DNA of 64,000 bases from Serratia rubidaea (GTDB lineage: Bacteria > Pseudomonadota > Gammaproteobacteria > Enterobacterales > Enterobacteriaceae), in assembly GCA_901472405.1 (NCBI GenBank), contig LR590463.1, positions 1 to 64,000 on the forward strand, in the 5' to 3' direction. Below, piece after piece: positions 29,157-40,075 of the stretch. Each line of letters starts with the position of its first letter. Within the stretch, counting starts at the first letter, position 1. Both the position numbers and the translations under genes were made by a program. A model generated the notes under the pieces. That model had not been told where the DNA came from, searched no databases, and saw nothing but the letters and a program-made list of their open reading frames with translations.

Positions 29157-31840
29157 TTACTCCGTGGCCCTGGCGGCCTCGGTCTCCTCCTTTTCTTCCG
29201 CCGCGCGCTGGCGTCCGACGTTTGGCGTATCGCGATAGTAGCGGCCGTAAAAACAGTCCAGCAGCAGCTGCCGCAGATCCTTAATCAGCGGATAGCGCGG
29301 ATTGGTGCCGGTGCACTGGTCGTCGAAGGCGTCAACCGCCAACTGATCCAGCACCGACAGAAAATGCGCCTCATCGACGCCGGCCTCCTGCAGCGACGCC
29401 GGGATCGCCAGCTCCGCCTTTAACCCCTCCAGCCACGTCAGCAGGTTCTCGACTTTCTGTTCCGCACTGTCGCCGGCGGCGTTCAGCCCAGGTGATCGGC
29501 GACTTCGCCATAGCGGCAACGGGCCTGCGGGCGATCGTACTGGCTGAAGGCCGTCTGCTTGGCGGCGTCGTCATTGGCGTTGTAACGGATGACGTTGGTC
29601 AGCAGCATGGCGTTGGCCAGCCCGTGGGCGATGGGAAACTCCGCCCCCAGCTTGTGCGCCATGGAGTGACAGATGCCGAGAAAGGCGTTGGAGAAGGCGA
29701 TGCCGGCGATGGTGGCGGCGTTGTGCACCCGTTCCCGCGCACGCGGGTTTTGCGCGCCGGCCTGGATAGCTGAGCAGCAGGTTCTCCTTCAGCAGCTTCA
29801 ACGCCTGCAGCGCCTGGCCGTCGGCATATTCGTTGGCCTGTACCGAGACATAGGCTTCCAGCGCGTGGGTGATGGCGTCCATGCCGCCGTAGGCGCACAG
29901 CGTTTTGGGCATCGTCATCACCAGGTCGGCATCGACGATCGCCATATCGGGCGTAAGCGCATAGTCGGCCAACGGGTATTTTTGGCCGCTGGCTTCATCG
30001 GTGACGACGGCGAACGGCGACACTTCCGAACCGGTGCCCGAGGTGGTGGGAATGGCGATCAGCCGGGCTTTAACCCGCGTGCTGGGGTAGGTATAAATGC
30101 GTTTGCGGATATCGTGAAAACGCAGGGCGAGATCGCTGAATTTAACCTCGGGATGTTCGTACATCATCCACATCACCTTGGCGGCATCCATCGGTGAACC
30201 GCCGCCGAGCGCGATAATCACGTCCGGTTTAAACTGCAGCATGCGCCGGGCGCCGGCGTTGACCATCGTCAGGGTCGGCTCCGCGCCCACCTCGGCGAAC
30301 ACCTCGGTTTCCACCCCTTGCGCATGCAGGATCGCCAGCACCGGTTTGACGAACCCCTGGCTGAACAGATACGGCCCGGTGACGATAAACGCGCGTCTGG
30401 CTTTGCCCTGCGCTGCTACCTCTTTCAGCGCGCCGGACAAGGCGCCGCGGCGGAAGTAGATGGCCTGCGGCAGCTTGTGCCACAGCATGTTTTTCCGCGC
30501 GTTTGGCCACGGTTTTACGGTTAAGCAGATGTTTGGGGCCGATATTTTCCGAGACGGAATTGCCGCCCCAGGAGCCGCAGCCCAGCGTCATGGAGGGAGG
30601 CAGCTTAAAGTTATACAGATCGCCGATGCCGCCCTGCGAGGCCGGCGTATTGATCAGAATGCGCGAGGTTTTCAGCCGGGCGCCGAAGCGGGCGATGCGC
30701 GCCTGCTGATTATCCTGATCGGTATACAGGCAGGAGGTGTGGCCGGCGCCGCCAAACGCGGCCAGGGCGACGGCTTTATTGATGGCATCATCGAAGTGCT
30801 GTGCGCGATACATGCCCAGCAGCGGCGACAGCTTCTCGCCGGAGAACGGTTCATCGTCGCCGATCCCGCTCACCTCGCTGATCAGCACTTTGGTGTCGGC
30901 AGGCACCTCAATGCCCGCCATTTCCGCGATTTTCAGCGCGGATTGCCCGACGATATCGGCATTGATCCGCCCCTGTTTCATAATGATATTGCGCACCGCC
31001 TGCCGCTGCGGCTCCGGCAGCAGATAGCCGCCGGCGGCGGCAAAGCGTGCGCGCACCTCGTCATACACCGCGTCGACGACGATTACCGACTGTTCAGAGG
31101 CGCAGATCATGCCGTTATCGAAGGTTTTGGACATCAGCACCGAGGCGACCATGCGGTTGATATCCGCCGTTTCATCGACCACGACCGGCGTATTGCCGGC
31201 GCCTACGCCGATGGCGGGCTTGCCGGAGCTGTACGACGCCTTGACGCGGCCAGGGCCGCCGGTGGCCAGAATCAGATCCACCTGCGGGTGGTGAATCAGC
31301 TGGTCCGCCATCTCGACGGTCGGGCTGTCCAGCCAGCCGATAATATCGGCCGGCGCGCCGGCCTCCACCGCGGCGCGCAGGATCACTTCCGCCGCTTTAT
31401 TGGCGGCGTTGCTGCCTCTGGGGTGGGGAGAGAAGATAATGGCGTTGCGGGTTTTTCAGGCTGATCAGCGCCTTGAAAATAACCGTCGAGGTGGGGTTGG
31501 TAGCGGGGACGATACCGCAGATGACCCCGATCGGTTCGGCGATGGTCAGAGTGCCGAACGCCTCGTCTTCCGCCAGAATGCCGCAGGTCACCTCGTCCTT
31601 GTAGGCATGATAGACATGCTCGGAGGCAAACTGATTCTTCATCACCTTGTCTTCAACGATGCCCATGCCAGACTCGTCAACCGCCAGCTGCGCCAGCGGG
31701 ATGCGGGCGTCGGCTGCCGCCAGCGCCGCAGCATGAAAAATTCTGTCAACCTGCGCCTGAGAATAGTCGGCGTATGCCTCCTGAGCTTTTCTGACGCGCG
31801 CAACTAACTTGTTTAATTTCGAAGTCGTGATGTGTGACAT
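29157..31840 (-). CDS. adhE: Bifunctional aldehyde-alcohol dehydrogenase AdhE, four apparent frameshifts
   Basis: Reduces acetyl-CoA to acetaldehyde and then to ethanol under fermentation, forming spirosomes. The N-terminal CoA-acylating aldehyde dehydrogenase half has its catalytic cysteine in GMICASEQS. The C-terminal iron-dependent alcohol dehydrogenase half has [11 protein letters not shown] and the metal histidine region [11 protein letters not shown]. It begins [16 protein letters not shown] with GGGAG upstream. Single-base shifts lie in the T runs near 31451-31455 and 30490-30494, at the extra G near 29764 and at a missing G near 29485. Each is repaired by one base to match E. coli AdhE, so sequencing error is favoured over pseudogene formation, though AdhE is not essential. 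Confidence 0.9.
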
Positions 31841-32633
31841 ATTTTTCTCCCGCCGAAAATGCAATAAATAAATTATTAATCGCCAAGACAGAGAGAAAGT
31901 ATAGGTAGCCGTTATCAGCTTGCGAGTGAATTTATAAAAAAAAATCCTAAGCGGATAATTAAAATGGAAAAATATCTCACACACATATATATCAGCAGGT
32001 TATGACGTAATTTTAAATTATTATAGGATGTGGTTTGAATTATTTTTGATGATAATAATTTATGCCTTTATTTATTTGCATGCTATTTTTATGTTTTTAT
32101 TAAGGTGCTGTTATTGCATGAGTTAGTTGGGGTTCACTCTGGGTGGTGTATGGATATATTTCTTTTTGTGATTTTGTTTTTTATTTGTTGAGTAATTGAT
32201 TGGATATAAGTCGATGTGTGTTTTGTTGTTTGGCCTTACACGATTATCACCGCTATCTAAGGCGCTAATAATGCTGCGAAAAGCCATGCCGGATATTGAT
32301 GGCATTATTTTTATTGCCGGGATGAGAGAATACATGCTTTTAATTAACGCCCAGAATAATAGCGCCTTTTCGCGTTCTGTTTCCCTGCGTGAAGCCTGAT
32401 GGTGATATCCCATGACACCCAAACGGCGCGGATGCGGCGGGCAGGGAATACCCCCACCGATGGCGGCAAAGCCCCGGGGAACCCCGCAGGATGCGCCGCA
32501 GCGCCGGTTTTCTGTACTACACTTCACGATAATCCCGCGTTGTAACTTTATTACGGCTAAACGGCCCGTTTTCTCGCGCTGGCGCCTGCCGACGCGGGGA
32601 CGTTGCTCAGGCCGCGTCGCGCCGAAAATAAAA

Positions 32634-32649
32634 TGTGATAAACATCACA
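32634..32649. promoter_or_regulatory. CRP site 1 upstream of mtlA
   Basis: TGTGA-TAAACA-TCACA, a perfect match to the CRP consensus half sites. It is the most distal of four sites before the mannitol operon. Confidence 0.88.
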
Positions 32650-32677
32650 ATACAAAAACAAAAATGCAAAATTAAAA

Positions 32678-32693
32678 TGTGATTTTAATCACA
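32678..32693. promoter_or_regulatory. CRP site 2 upstream of mtlA
   Basis: TGTGA-TTTTAA-TCACA, a second perfect CRP consensus, 44 bases (about four helical turns) from site 1, so both lie on the same face of the DNA. Confidence 0.88.
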
Positions 32694-32750
32694 AAAAATA
32701 GCGTTTTTGGCTCATTATGGCGGCAGTGTTGCTTTTTTACACGCTCTAAT

Positions 32751-32766
32751 TGTGATCGCGATCACC
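32751..32766. promoter_or_regulatory. CRP site 3 upstream of mtlA
   Basis: TGTGA-TCGCGA-TCACC, nine of ten consensus positions, 73 bases from site 2. Confidence 0.8.
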
Positions 32767-32794
32767 ATGAAGGGTGGTGTTTATAGCCTCTTTG

Positions 32795-32810
32795 AGTGAC
32801 TTGTGTCACA
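32795..32810. promoter_or_regulatory. CRP site 4 upstream of mtlA
   Basis: AGTGA-CTTGTG-TCACA, nine of ten consensus positions, 44 bases from site 3 and nearest the gene. E. coli mtlA is also controlled by several CRP sites. Confidence 0.75.
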
Positions 32811-32962
32811 AAATTTTCACCAAGTACGCGTTGTCAATCGAGCGTGCTAGAGTCCGCCTCACAGACAGCACCAAGCGGCTGGAACGTAACAACAATAATG
32901 CGCGCTCTTATTCATTCGCCGGCGCGTAATGCTATTACCGCTTCACAATAGGGGTGTGTTTT

Positions 32963-34879
32963 ATGCTTTCACCAGACATTAAGGTCAAAGTGCAGAACTT
33001 TGGCCGTTTCCTCAGCAATATGGTGATGCCAAACATCGGCGCGTTTATCGCCTGGGGCATCATCACCGCACTGTTTATTCCTACCGGCTGGCTGCCGAAC
33101 GAAACGCTGGGCAAGCTGGTCGGCCCGATGATCACCTACCTGCTGCCGCTGCTGATCGGTTACACCGGCGGTAAACTGGTGGGCGGCGAGCGCGGCGGCG
33201 TGGTCGGCGCGATCACCACCATGGGGGTGATTGTCGGCGCCGATATGCCGATGTTCCTCGGCGCCATGATCGCCGGCCCGCTGGGCGGCTGGGCCATCAA
33301 GCATTTTGACCGCTGGGTGGACGGCAAGATCAAGAGCGGCTTCGAGATGTTGGTGAACAACTTCTCCGCCGGCATTATCGGCATGCTGCTGGCGATCCTG
33401 GCCTTCCTCGGCATCGGGCCGCTGGTGGAAACGCTGTCCAAACTGCTGGCGGCGGGCGTACACGTCATGGTGGTGCACAACCTGCTGCCATTGACCTCGA
33501 TCTTCGTCGAACCGGCGAAAATCCTGTTCCTGAACAACGCCATCAACCACGGCATCTTCTCGCCGCTGGGCATTCAGCAGGCGACCGAGGCCGGCAAATC
33601 CGTCTTCTTCCTGATTGAAGCCAACCCCGGCCCGGGGCTGGGCGTGCTGATGGCCTATATGTTCTTCGGCCGCGGCAATGCCAAACAGTCCGCCGGCGGC
33701 GCGGCGATCATCCACTTCTTCGGCGGCATTCACGAAATCTATTTCCCGTATGTGCTGATGAACCCGCGCCTGATTCTGGCGGTGATCCTCGGCGGCATGA
33801 CCGGCGTATTCACGCTGACGATGCTGAACGGCGGCCTGGTGTCGCCGGCCTCACCCGGCTCGATTCTGGCGGTGCTGGCGATGACGCCGAAGGGCGCCTA
33901 TTTCGCTAACCTGGCGGCAATCCTGGCGGCCTTCGTGGTCTCCTTTGTGGTCGCCGGCTTCCTGCTGAAAACCTCGAAAGTGAAAGAAGAGGACGATCTG
34001 GAAGAAGCGACCCGCCGGATGCGCGATATGAAATCACAGGCGAAAGGCAGCCAGGCGGCCGGCGCCGCGCTGGACGGCGACCTGAGCACGGTACGCAAAA
34101 TCATCGTGGCCTGCGACGCGGGCATGGGCTCCAGCGCCATGGGCGCCGGGGTGCTGCGTAAGAAAGTGGCCGATGCCGGGCTGACCCGCATTTCGGTCAC
34201 CAACAGCGCCATCAACAACCTGCCGGACGACGTGGATCTGGTGATTACCCACCGCGACCTGACGGAGCGCGCGATGCGTCATGCGCCGCAGGCGCAGCAT
34301 ATCTCGCTGACCAATTTCCTCGACAGCAACCTGTACAGCGACCTGACCGCGCGCCTGCTGGCCGCCAACGGCGGCGCGTCCCAGCCGCAGCCGGCGACGG
34401 CCGCGCCTGACGAGAGCGCCGCCGACGACGAACCGGCGCTGTTCAAACTGGGGGAGGACAACGTGTTCCTCGGCCTGGAAGCCAGCGATAAAGAGCAGGC
34501 GATCCGCTTTGCCGGCGAGCAGCTGGTGAAAGGCGGCTACGTCGAGGCGGAATACGTGCCGGCGATGCTGGAGCGTGAAAAACTCACCTCCACCTATCTG
34601 GGCGAATCCATCGCCGTGCCGCACGGCACCATTGAGGCCAAAGACCGCGTGCTGCGCACCGGGGTGGTGTTCTGCCAGTACCCGCAGGGCGTGCGCTTCG
34701 GCGACGAAGAGGACGAGGTGGCGCGCCTGGTGATCGGCATTGCCGCGCGCAATAACGAGCACATCCAGGTGATTACCAGCCTGACCAATGCGCTGGACGA
34801 CGACACGGTGATTGAGCGGCTGGCGAATACCACAAGCCGGCAGGAAGTGCTGGAGCTGCTCGGCGGCAAGAAAGACTAA
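32963..34879 (+). CDS. mtlA: Mannitol PTS permease, EIICBA
   Basis: Imports and phosphorylates D-mannitol to mannitol 1-phosphate. The EIIC membrane domain covers about residues 1-340 ([35 protein letters not shown]). EIIB has its phosphocysteine in [14 protein letters not shown] near residue 380. EIIA has its phosphohistidine in [12 protein letters not shown] near residue 550. 638 aa from the ATG at 32963, behind an AGGGG site. A GTG three codons upstream is less likely. First gene of mtlA-mtlD-mtlR, behind four CRP sites. Confidence 0.96.
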   Translation: MLSPDIKVKVQNFGRFLSNMVMPNIGAFIAWGIITALFIPTGWLPNETLGKLVGPMITYLLPLLIGYTGGKLVGGERGGVVGAITTMGVIVGADMPMFLGAMIAGPLGGWAIKHFDRWVDGKIKSGFEMLVNNFSAGIIGMLLAILAFLGIGPLVETLSKLLAAGVHVMVVHNLLPLTSIFVEPAKILFLNNAINHGIFSPLGIQQATEAGKSVFFLIEANPGPGLGVLMAYMFFGRGNAKQSAGGAAIIHFFGGIHEIYFPYVLMNPRLILAVILGGMTGVFTLTMLNGGLVSPASPGSILAVLAMTPKGAYFANLAAILAAFVVSFVVAGFLLKTSKVKEEDDLEEATRRMRDMKSQAKGSQAAGAALDGDLSTVRKIIVACDAGMGSSAMGAGVLRKKVADAGLTRISVTNSAINNLPDDVDLVITHRDLTERAMRHAPQAQHISLTNFLDSNLYSDLTARLLAANGGASQPQPATAAPDESAADDEPALFKLGEDNVFLGLEASDKEQAIRFAGEQLVKGGYVEAEYVPAMLEREKLTSTYLGESIAVPHGTIEAKDRVLRTGVVFCQYPQGVRFGDEEDEVARLVIGIAARNNEHIQVITSLTNALDDDTVIERLANTTSRQEVLELLGGKKD

Positions 34880-34888
34880 ATCCCATAG

Positions 34889-34911
34889 GGGCGCAGCGTC
34901 AGGCTGCGCCC
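34889..34911 (+). terminator. Intercistronic hairpin mtlA-mtlD
   Basis: Stem GGGCGCAG with CTGCGCCC and loop CGTCAGG, followed by TTGTCATATTT. It sits in the 58-base gap and probably acts as a partial terminator or mRNA-stabilising element that sets the mtlA to mtlD ratio. Confidence 0.55.
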
Positions 34912-34937
34912 TTGTCATATTTAAGAAGGTTATCATT

Positions 34938-36089
34938 ATGAAAGCATTACATTTTGGCGCCGGTAATATCGGCCGCGGCTTTATCGGCAAACTGCTGGCC
35001 GATGCGCATGCCGAACTGACTTTCGCCGACGTTAACCAGACGGTGCTGGACGCGCTCAATCAACGCAATAGCTACCCGGTGCGCATCGTCGGCGAGCAGG
35101 AGCGCACGGAAACGGTGAGCAACGTCAGCGCCGTCAACAGCGGCAGCGATGACGCGGTGGCGCTGATCGCCGACGCCGATATCGTCACCACCGCCGTCGG
35201 CCCGCAGATCCTGGCCAAAATCGCCGGCACGATCGCCAAAGGGCTGAGCGAACGCCGCCGGCAGGGCAATGCGCGGCCGCTGAATATTATCGCCTGCGAA
35301 AACATGGTGCGCGGCACCAGCCAGCTGAAACAGCAGGTCTTTGCCGCGCTGTCGGCGGACGACCAGGCGTGGGCGGAGCAGCATGTCGGCTTCGTCGATT
35401 CCGCAGTGGACCGCATCGTGCCGCCGGCGGAAGCGGGCAGCGACGATCCGCTGGCGGTGACGGTGGAAACCTTCAGCGAGTGGATCGTCGACCAGACCCA
35501 GTTCAAGGGCGCGCCGCCGGCGATTGCCGGCATGGAGCTGACCGATAACCTGATGGCGTTTGTCGAACGTAAACTGTTTACGCTCAATACCGGCCATGCG
35601 ATTACCGCCTATCTGGGCCAGCAGGCCGGGCTGCAGACCATCCGCGACGCGATTCTCGACCCGGCGGTGCGCCAGGTGGTGAAGGGCGCGATGGTGGAGA
35701 GCGGCGCGGTGCTGATCAAGCGTTACGGCTTTGCGCCGGAAAAACACGCGGCCTATATCGAAAAAATCCTCAGCCGGTTTGAAAACCCTTACCTGCACGA
35801 CGACGTCGAGCGCGTGGGCCGCCAGCCGCTGCGTAAACTGAGCGCCGGCGACCGCCTGATCAAGCCGCTGCTGGGCACGCTGGAGTATGGCCTGCCGCAC
35901 GCCAACCTGATTCAGGGCGTCGCCGCCGCCATGCACTACCGCAGCGCCCAGGATCCGCAGGCGCAGGAGCTGGCGCAGCTGCTGAGCGAACGCGGGCCGA
36001 AAGCCGCGCTGGCGCAAATTTCCGGTCTGCCGGAGGACGGCGAGGTTGTGGAACAGGCCGTAGCTGTGTATAACGCCATGCAAAAGTAG
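34938..36089 (+). CDS. mtlD: Mannitol-1-phosphate 5-dehydrogenase
   Basis: Oxidises mannitol 1-phosphate to fructose 6-phosphate with NAD. 383 aa (E. coli 382). The NAD-binding motif [13 protein letters not shown] is near residues 4-16. The active-site lysine region is in [19 protein letters not shown]. It starts at the ATG at 34938 after AAGAAGG. Second gene of the mannitol operon. Confidence 0.96.
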   Translation: MKALHFGAGNIGRGFIGKLLADAHAELTFADVNQTVLDALNQRNSYPVRIVGEQERTETVSNVSAVNSGSDDAVALIADADIVTTAVGPQILAKIAGTIAKGLSERRRQGNARPLNIIACENMVRGTSQLKQQVFAALSADDQAWAEQHVGFVDSAVDRIVPPAEAGSDDPLAVTVETFSEWIVDQTQFKGAPPAIAGMELTDNLMAFVERKLFTLNTGHAITAYLGQQAGLQTIRDAILDPAVRQVVKGAMVESGAVLIKRYGFAPEKHAAYIEKILSRFENPYLHDDVERVGRQPLRKLSAGDRLIKPLLGTLEYGLPHANLIQGVAAAMHYRSAQDPQAQELAQLLSERGPKAALAQISGLPEDGEVVEQAVAVYNAMQK

Positions 36090-36095
36090 CGCGTG

Positions 36096-36734
36096 ATGAT
36101 GAACACACGGGCGCAGCGTGCTGCGCGCCTGCAGCCCGAGTTCGCCATTGACGGTCTCCCCTACGCCTTTCGAACAGCGACGATGGAAGAAGCACAGGCA
36201 TTTGAAAACCAGGTTCTGGAAAAGCTGAACGCCGGCAAAACGGTACGCAGCTTCCTGATCGCGGCGGTAGAGCTGCTGGCGGAAGCGTTGAACGTACTGG
36301 TGGTGCAGGTGTTCCGCAAGGACGACTATGCGGTGAAGTACGCCGTCGAGCCGCTATTGTCCGGCGCCGGTCCCCTGGGGGAACTGTCGGTGCGGTTGAA
36401 GCTGATGTATGGCCTGGGGGTGATCGCGCGTCATGAGTATGAAGACGCCGAACTGCTGATGGCGCTGCGTGAAGAGCTGAACCACGACGGCGCCGAGTAC
36501 CGCTTTGTCGATGATGAAATCCTCGGGCCGTTCGGCGAGCTGCACTGCGTCAGCGCGCTGCCGCCGCAGCCGGCGCTGTTGCCGCCCGGCGAGGCGGATG
36601 AAGCGCTGCTGGCGATGCAGCAGCAGCGTTACCAGCAGATGGTGCGCTCCACCATGGTGCTGTCGGTGACCGCGCTGATTGCCGGCATCGGCGCCAAACA
36701 GCCGTCGCGCCTCTCCCCGCTCGGGCGCCCGTAA
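36096..36734 (+). CDS. mtlR: Mannitol operon repressor MtlR
   Basis: All-helical MtlR-family protein, about 212 aa (E. coli 195), which lowers mtl expression in the absence of mannitol. The core ENQVLEKLNAGKTVRSFLI and LLMALREELNHDGAEYRFVD is well conserved, while the ends are longer. The start is uncertain: GTG 36093, ATG 36096 and ATG 36099 lie in a row without a strong ribosome site, 3 to 9 bases after the mtlD stop, which suggests translational coupling. The family has no classical helix-turn-helix, so its mode of action is indirect or unclear. Confidence 0.88.
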   Translation: MMNTRAQRAARLQPEFAIDGLPYAFRTATMEEAQAFENQVLEKLNAGKTVRSFLIAAVELLAEALNVLVVQVFRKDDYAVKYAVEPLLSGAGPLGELSVRLKLMYGLGVIARHEYEDAELLMALREELNHDGAEYRFVDDEILGPFGELHCVSALPPQPALLPPGEADEALLAMQQQRYQQMVRSTMVLSVTALIAGIGAKQPSRLSPLGRP

Positions 36735-36832
36735 CGGCGTCCGCGCATCCCGCCGGGTAACCGGCCGCGCATTTTGCTACAATGCAGCAAACCCTCCTTA
36801 AACGTGCCGGTTCGGCACTTCAGGTCAGAGAA

Positions 36833-37195
36833 ATGAAAGAGAAAGAAAAGGCAGAGATTAAGCGCCTGAGCGACCAGCTGGACGCGCTGAACCACAAAGA
36901 CGTCCAGGTGATCCAGCAGGGCAATCCGGAGCTGATCGCGCAGCACAGCAAGGAAAAAGAGAAGCTGGCGACGGAGATCGAGCGCCTGAAAAACGTGCGT
37001 ACAGAAAAGCTGAGCGGCGAAGCGCAGAAACTGCAAAAACTGCCGTTCAGCCGTGAAATCACCAAAAAAGAGCAGGCCGATATGGGCGCGCTGAAGAAAA
37101 GCGTGCGCGGGCTGGTGGTGGTGCACCCGATGACCGCGCTGGGCCGTGAAATGGGCCTGAAAGCGGTCACCGGCTACGCGAAAAAAGCCTTCTGA
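36833..37195 (+). CDS. yibL: YibL, ribosome-associated protein (DUF2810)
   Basis: 120 aa from the ATG at 36833, exactly the length of E. coli YibL. It begins [19 protein letters not shown]. The N-terminal half is a charged coiled coil; the C-terminal half holds the conserved [20 protein letters not shown] and [13 protein letters not shown]. An in-frame ATG at 36782 would add 17 residues absent in the homologue. YibL co-sediments with ribosomes in E. coli and has no assigned function. It follows mtlR, as in E. coli. Confidence 0.88.
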   Translation: MKEKEKAEIKRLSDQLDALNHKDVQVIQQGNPELIAQHSKEKEKLATEIERLKNVRTEKLSGEAQKLQKLPFSREITKKEQADMGALKKSVRGLVVVHPMTALGREMGLKAVTGYAKKAF

Positions 37196-37202
37196 TCCCC
37201 GG

Positions 37203-37223
37203 CGGGGCGACGCGTGCGCCCCG
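37203..37223. terminator. Hairpin between convergent yibL and yiiM
   Basis: Stem CGGGGCG with CGCCCCG and a 7-base loop, just after the yibL stop. There is no clear U tract on either strand. Confidence 0.45.
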
Positions 37224-37262
37224 TCACTCCTCCCCGCAGAGCCTCTTCCTCGCCGCCGTTCG

Positions 37263-37934
37263 TCAGCGGCCCAGCAAACGACGGTTAAAATCTTCGATTT
37301 TGCCGCTGCGGATGCGCAGCAGCAGGGTTTTGCTCCAGCTGGCGGATAGCCCGGCCGCCGACAGCAGGCGGCGATACTGCTCCTCGTCAAACGGCATATG
37401 CCAGGCGATGCTTACCGCTTCGGCCACCGAGACCTCGCTGCAGCGCGCCGCCAGTTCCAGCGGCAGGTCGCCGCTTACCTGGCCGGGCGAAATCACCCGG
37501 TACAGCCAGCCGCAGCGGCCGCTTTGCTGCATCAGCAGCGACAGATCGTCGATGTCGAAATGATAGTTGAGTTTGAAGCACGGCGAGCGCGGCTGCGTCA
37601 CCTGGATCAGCGCCTCGCCCCAGCGGAAAATATCGCCGATAAACACGTTGTGCTCGGTCAGGCCGCGGGTTGAGAGGTTTTCGCCGAATGCCGGCGGGCT
37701 GAACAGCTCGGCCTGCGCCGGAAACTGCTGCCGCCAGTGGTCATAATGTTCAATCGGGTAATGGCACAGCGCGCGATCGGGGCCGCCGTGGTAGCTTTTT
37801 TCCGCCTGCTGATCGCCCTCCAGGCCGAGCGGGGTCAGCGGCAGAGCGCCGTCGACCTGCCGTTTGGCGATCGCGCTCGGGCGTCCGCCCGGATAGGTCT
37901 GAATGTGGCCGATATAGACGTCGGGGTTGGGCAT
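37263..37934 (-). CDS. yiiM: YiiM, MOSC-domain molybdenum-cofactor protein
   Basis: 223 aa (E. coli 224). The MOSC domain spans about residues 25-165, with the conserved cysteine in TQPRSPCFKLNYHF, and a C-terminal 3-alpha domain follows. The E. coli homologue uses molybdenum cofactor to reduce N-hydroxylated bases and gives resistance to 6-N-hydroxylaminopurine. Starts at MPNPDVYIGHIQ with an ideal AGGAGG; a longer frame starting at 37967 is not supported. Cytoplasmic, single gene. Confidence 0.88.
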   Translation of the reverse strand: MPNPDVYIGHIQTYPGGRPSAIAKRQVDGALPLTPLGLEGDQQAEKSYHGGPDRALCHYPIEHYDHWRQQFPAQAELFSPPAFGENLSTRGLTEHNVFIGDIFRWGEALIQVTQPRSPCFKLNYHFDIDDLSLLMQQSGRCGWLYRVISPGQVSGDLPLELAARCSEVSVAEAVSIAWHMPFDEEQYRRLLSAAGLSASWSKTLLLRIRSGKIEDFNRRLLGR

Positions 37935-37995
37935 AGGGGCCTCCTGGCTCAGAACACGGCTTAGCATAGCCCGAGTGAGCCGGAAGGAACAGAGA

Positions 37996-38019
37996 CGCCG
38001 CCCCGAAAATGGGGCGGCG
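37996..38019 (-). terminator. Terminator of the chemoreceptor gene
   Basis: Perfect 9-base stem CGCCGCCCC with GGGGCGGCG and loop GAAAAT, 7 bases beyond the chemoreceptor stop on the minus strand, followed by pyrimidine-rich TCTCTGTTCC. Confidence 0.7.
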
Positions 38020-38025
38020 ATGCGG

Positions 38026-39954
38026 TTAGAAGGTGGTCCAGTTATCCTGCTCGTTCTGGGCGGGGACCGCCGGCTTGGCCGGGCGCGGCGTTGGCGCGTC
38101 GGTCGCCGTAACGCCGGGAGACGACGCGTCCGCCAGCTGGAACACCGCCACGCTTTGCTGCAGGATTTCCGCCTGCTCTTCCAGCGAGTCGGCGGCGGCG
38201 GCGGACTGTTCCACCAGGGCGGCGTTTTGCTGCGTGGTCTGATCCATCTCGGCGATCGCGTGGCCGATCTGGTCGATGCCGCGCGTCTGCTCGTCGGAGG
38301 CGGAGGCGATCTCCGCCATGATATCGCGCACGTGGCCGACGGCCTGCACGATTTGCTCCATGGTGCTGCCGGTCTCCTCCACCAGCCGGGTGCCGCTCTG
38401 CACGCGGTTGACCGACTCGCCGATCAGCCCTTCGATCTCCTTGGCCGCCTGCGCGCAGCGCTGCGCCAGGCTGCGCACTTCGCTGGCCACCACCGAGAAG
38501 CCGCGGCCCTGCTCGCCGGCGCGCGCCGCTTCAACGGCGGCATTCAGCGCCAGGATATTGGTCTGGAAGGCAATACCGTTGATCAGCGTGGTGATTTCGG
38601 CAATGCGTTGCGAACTGCTGGAGATATCGCGCATGGTGGCGACCACGCTGCCCACCAGCTTGCCGCCCTGCTGGGCGGTATCGGAGGCGTCCGACGCCAG
38701 CTGGTTGGCGTGATGGGCGTTGTCCGCGTTCTGTTTCACCGTGGCGGTCAGCTGCTCCATGCTGGCGGCGGTTTCCTCCACCGCCGCCGCCTGTTGCTCG
38801 GTGCGCGAGGAGAGATCGGTATTGCCGGCGGAGATTTCACCGGCGGCGGTGTAAACCTGGCCGACGCCCTGCTGGATTTTTTCAATCATATCGCGCAGGT
38901 TCTGGTTCATGGTCGCCATCGCCTGCAGCAGTTTGCCCAGTTCGTCGCGGCGTTCGGGAACATCCACCCGGCGCAGATCGCCGGTAGCGATGCGTTGCGC
39001 AATCTCCAGCGTATTGTTCAGCGGCCGGGTGATCTGCTGGGTAATGCGCCATGACACCAGCAGCCCGACGATAATGGCGATCAGCGTGGTCAGGCCCATG
39101 GCCAGCTGCGCTTTGCTGATATCGCCCTCGGTGTTGGTTAATTCATCCTGTAGGAAGATGCGGGCCAGTGCGCCGATCTTGAGCGCATTATCCCCTTGGG
39201 CCTTGCTGATCGCCAGTTCACGCTCATAGGCAGGCATATAGGCTTTGATATGCGCCTGATAGCTGTCTATTGCGTTCAGCAGCGGCTGCAGCTGCGGTTT
39301 TTGCTGTTCCGGCAGACGCTGGATCAGCGCCTGAGTATTGTCGTGCGCTTTGGCGATTGCGGTGAGCAGCGCCGCTTCGGCCTCATGGTTGAGGTTGAGC
39401 AGCAAGCCGCGGGCGTCGTAGCGGATTTGCGTCAGCGTTTGTCGGAGCCGGATGAACGGAAGCTGTAATTCGCCGCCGCCCAACTGGCGCTCAGCCTGCT
39501 GCAGGTTTTCCAGGACTTCCGCCATCCCCCAGCTGCTGCGTATGGCGTCTTTGGCGGCGATCGCCTCAAGCAGCTGCTGCTGTTGCTGCTGGTATTCATC
39601 GATCATTTTCACCAGCTGGCGCAGCTGCTGGTAACTCAGCCGGTCCCACTCCATTTTCTGGCCGTCCGTCACCAGCTTTGCGGCATTCTCGACGTGCACC
39701 CGGTGTTTTTCCAAAAACTCCGTGCGGTAGCCCTGGCCGTAAAGCGCCCGGTAGTAGTTTGCCTGATTGATCTCGTAGTTCAGCCGATCGCTGAAATTGA
39801 TGCGTTCGGAACGGGCATTGATGATGTTGAGGTAGTAGACGCCGGCGCCGGCGATGATGGCCGCCAACAGCAGCATCAGGAAGAAGCCGAGGGTAAGTTT
39901 TTTCCCTACGCTAAGATGGGTGTATCGGCTCGTCAGTGTTTGCAATACCGCCAT
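38026..39954 (-). CDS. Methyl-accepting chemotaxis protein with large periplasmic sensor
   Basis: 642-aa transmembrane chemoreceptor. TM1 is at about residues 20-42 ([20 protein letters not shown]) and TM2 at about 283-305 ([18 protein letters not shown]). The roughly 240-residue all-helical periplasmic part fits a helical bimodular (HBM) sensor, which in Pseudomonas McpS binds organic acids. HAMP follows ([20 protein letters not shown]), then methylation helices and the conserved hairpin tip ([20 protein letters not shown]). The C-terminus is NWTTF, the CheR/CheB docking pentapeptide, so this is a high-abundance Tar/Tsr-type receptor. The ligand is unknown. Confidence 0.88.
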   Translation of the reverse strand: MAVLQTLTSRYTHLSVGKKLTLGFFLMLLLAAIIAGAGVYYLNIINARSERINFSDRLNYEINQANYYRALYGQGYRTEFLEKHRVHVENAAKLVTDGQKMEWDRLSYQQLRQLVKMIDEYQQQQQQLLEAIAAKDAIRSSWGMAEVLENLQQAERQLGGGELQLPFIRLRQTLTQIRYDARGLLLNLNHEAEAALLTAIAKAHDNTQALIQRLPEQQKPQLQPLLNAIDSYQAHIKAYMPAYERELAISKAQGDNALKIGALARIFLQDELTNTEGDISKAQLAMGLTTLIAIIVGLLVSWRITQQITRPLNNTLEIAQRIATGDLRRVDVPERRDELGKLLQAMATMNQNLRDMIEKIQQGVGQVYTAAGEISAGNTDLSSRTEQQAAAVEETAASMEQLTATVKQNADNAHHANQLASDASDTAQQGGKLVGSVVATMRDISSSSQRIAEITTLINGIAFQTNILALNAAVEAARAGEQGRGFSVVASEVRSLAQRCAQAAKEIEGLIGESVNRVQSGTRLVEETGSTMEQIVQAVGHVRDIMAEIASASDEQTRGIDQIGHAIAEMDQTTQQNAALVEQSAAAADSLEEQAEILQQSVAVFQLADASSPGVTATDAPTPRPAKPAVPAQNEQDNWTTF

Positions 39955-40030
39955 TGTTTGTCCCTTTTTTAAGCGATGTGATGGGAAAAACCATCGGCAT
40001 TGCAGGGATAAACTTTAGCGGTTTTTTAAG

Positions 40031-40057
40031 CAAAAAATGCCCGCGGGACGCGGGCAT
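40031..40057 (-). terminator. Terminator of sodA
   Basis: Stem ATGCCCGCG with CGCGGGCAT and a 3-base loop. Read on the minus strand it is followed by TTTTTTG. It begins 18 bases after the sodA stop. Confidence 0.88.
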
Positions 40058-40075
40058 GATGACGAGATGAAAGGA

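Larger units (their letters stand above)
31841..32962. promoter_or_regulatory. 1.1-kb adhE-mtlA divergent regulatory region
   Basis: The section at 31985-32330 is strongly AT-rich and holds the upstream control region of adhE. From 32395 to 32620 the sequence turns GC-rich with no recognisable gene. From 32630 on lies the mtlA promoter with four CRP sites. Open frames here (for instance minus 32123-32527 and plus 32196-32399) lack ribosome sites and family resemblance. No intact small RNA or mobile element could be identified. Confidence 0.5.

Noticed and set aside
29157..31840. adhE as a true pseudogene
   Set aside because: Every break is repaired by a single base and the protein is otherwise fully conserved with no substitutions suggesting decay; the same error type affects essential genes in this window.
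32123..32527. Minus-strand frame of 134 codons between adhE and mtlA
   Set aside because: Crosses a sharp composition boundary, has no ribosome site and resembles no family; the overlapping plus frame 32196-32399 is equally unsupported.
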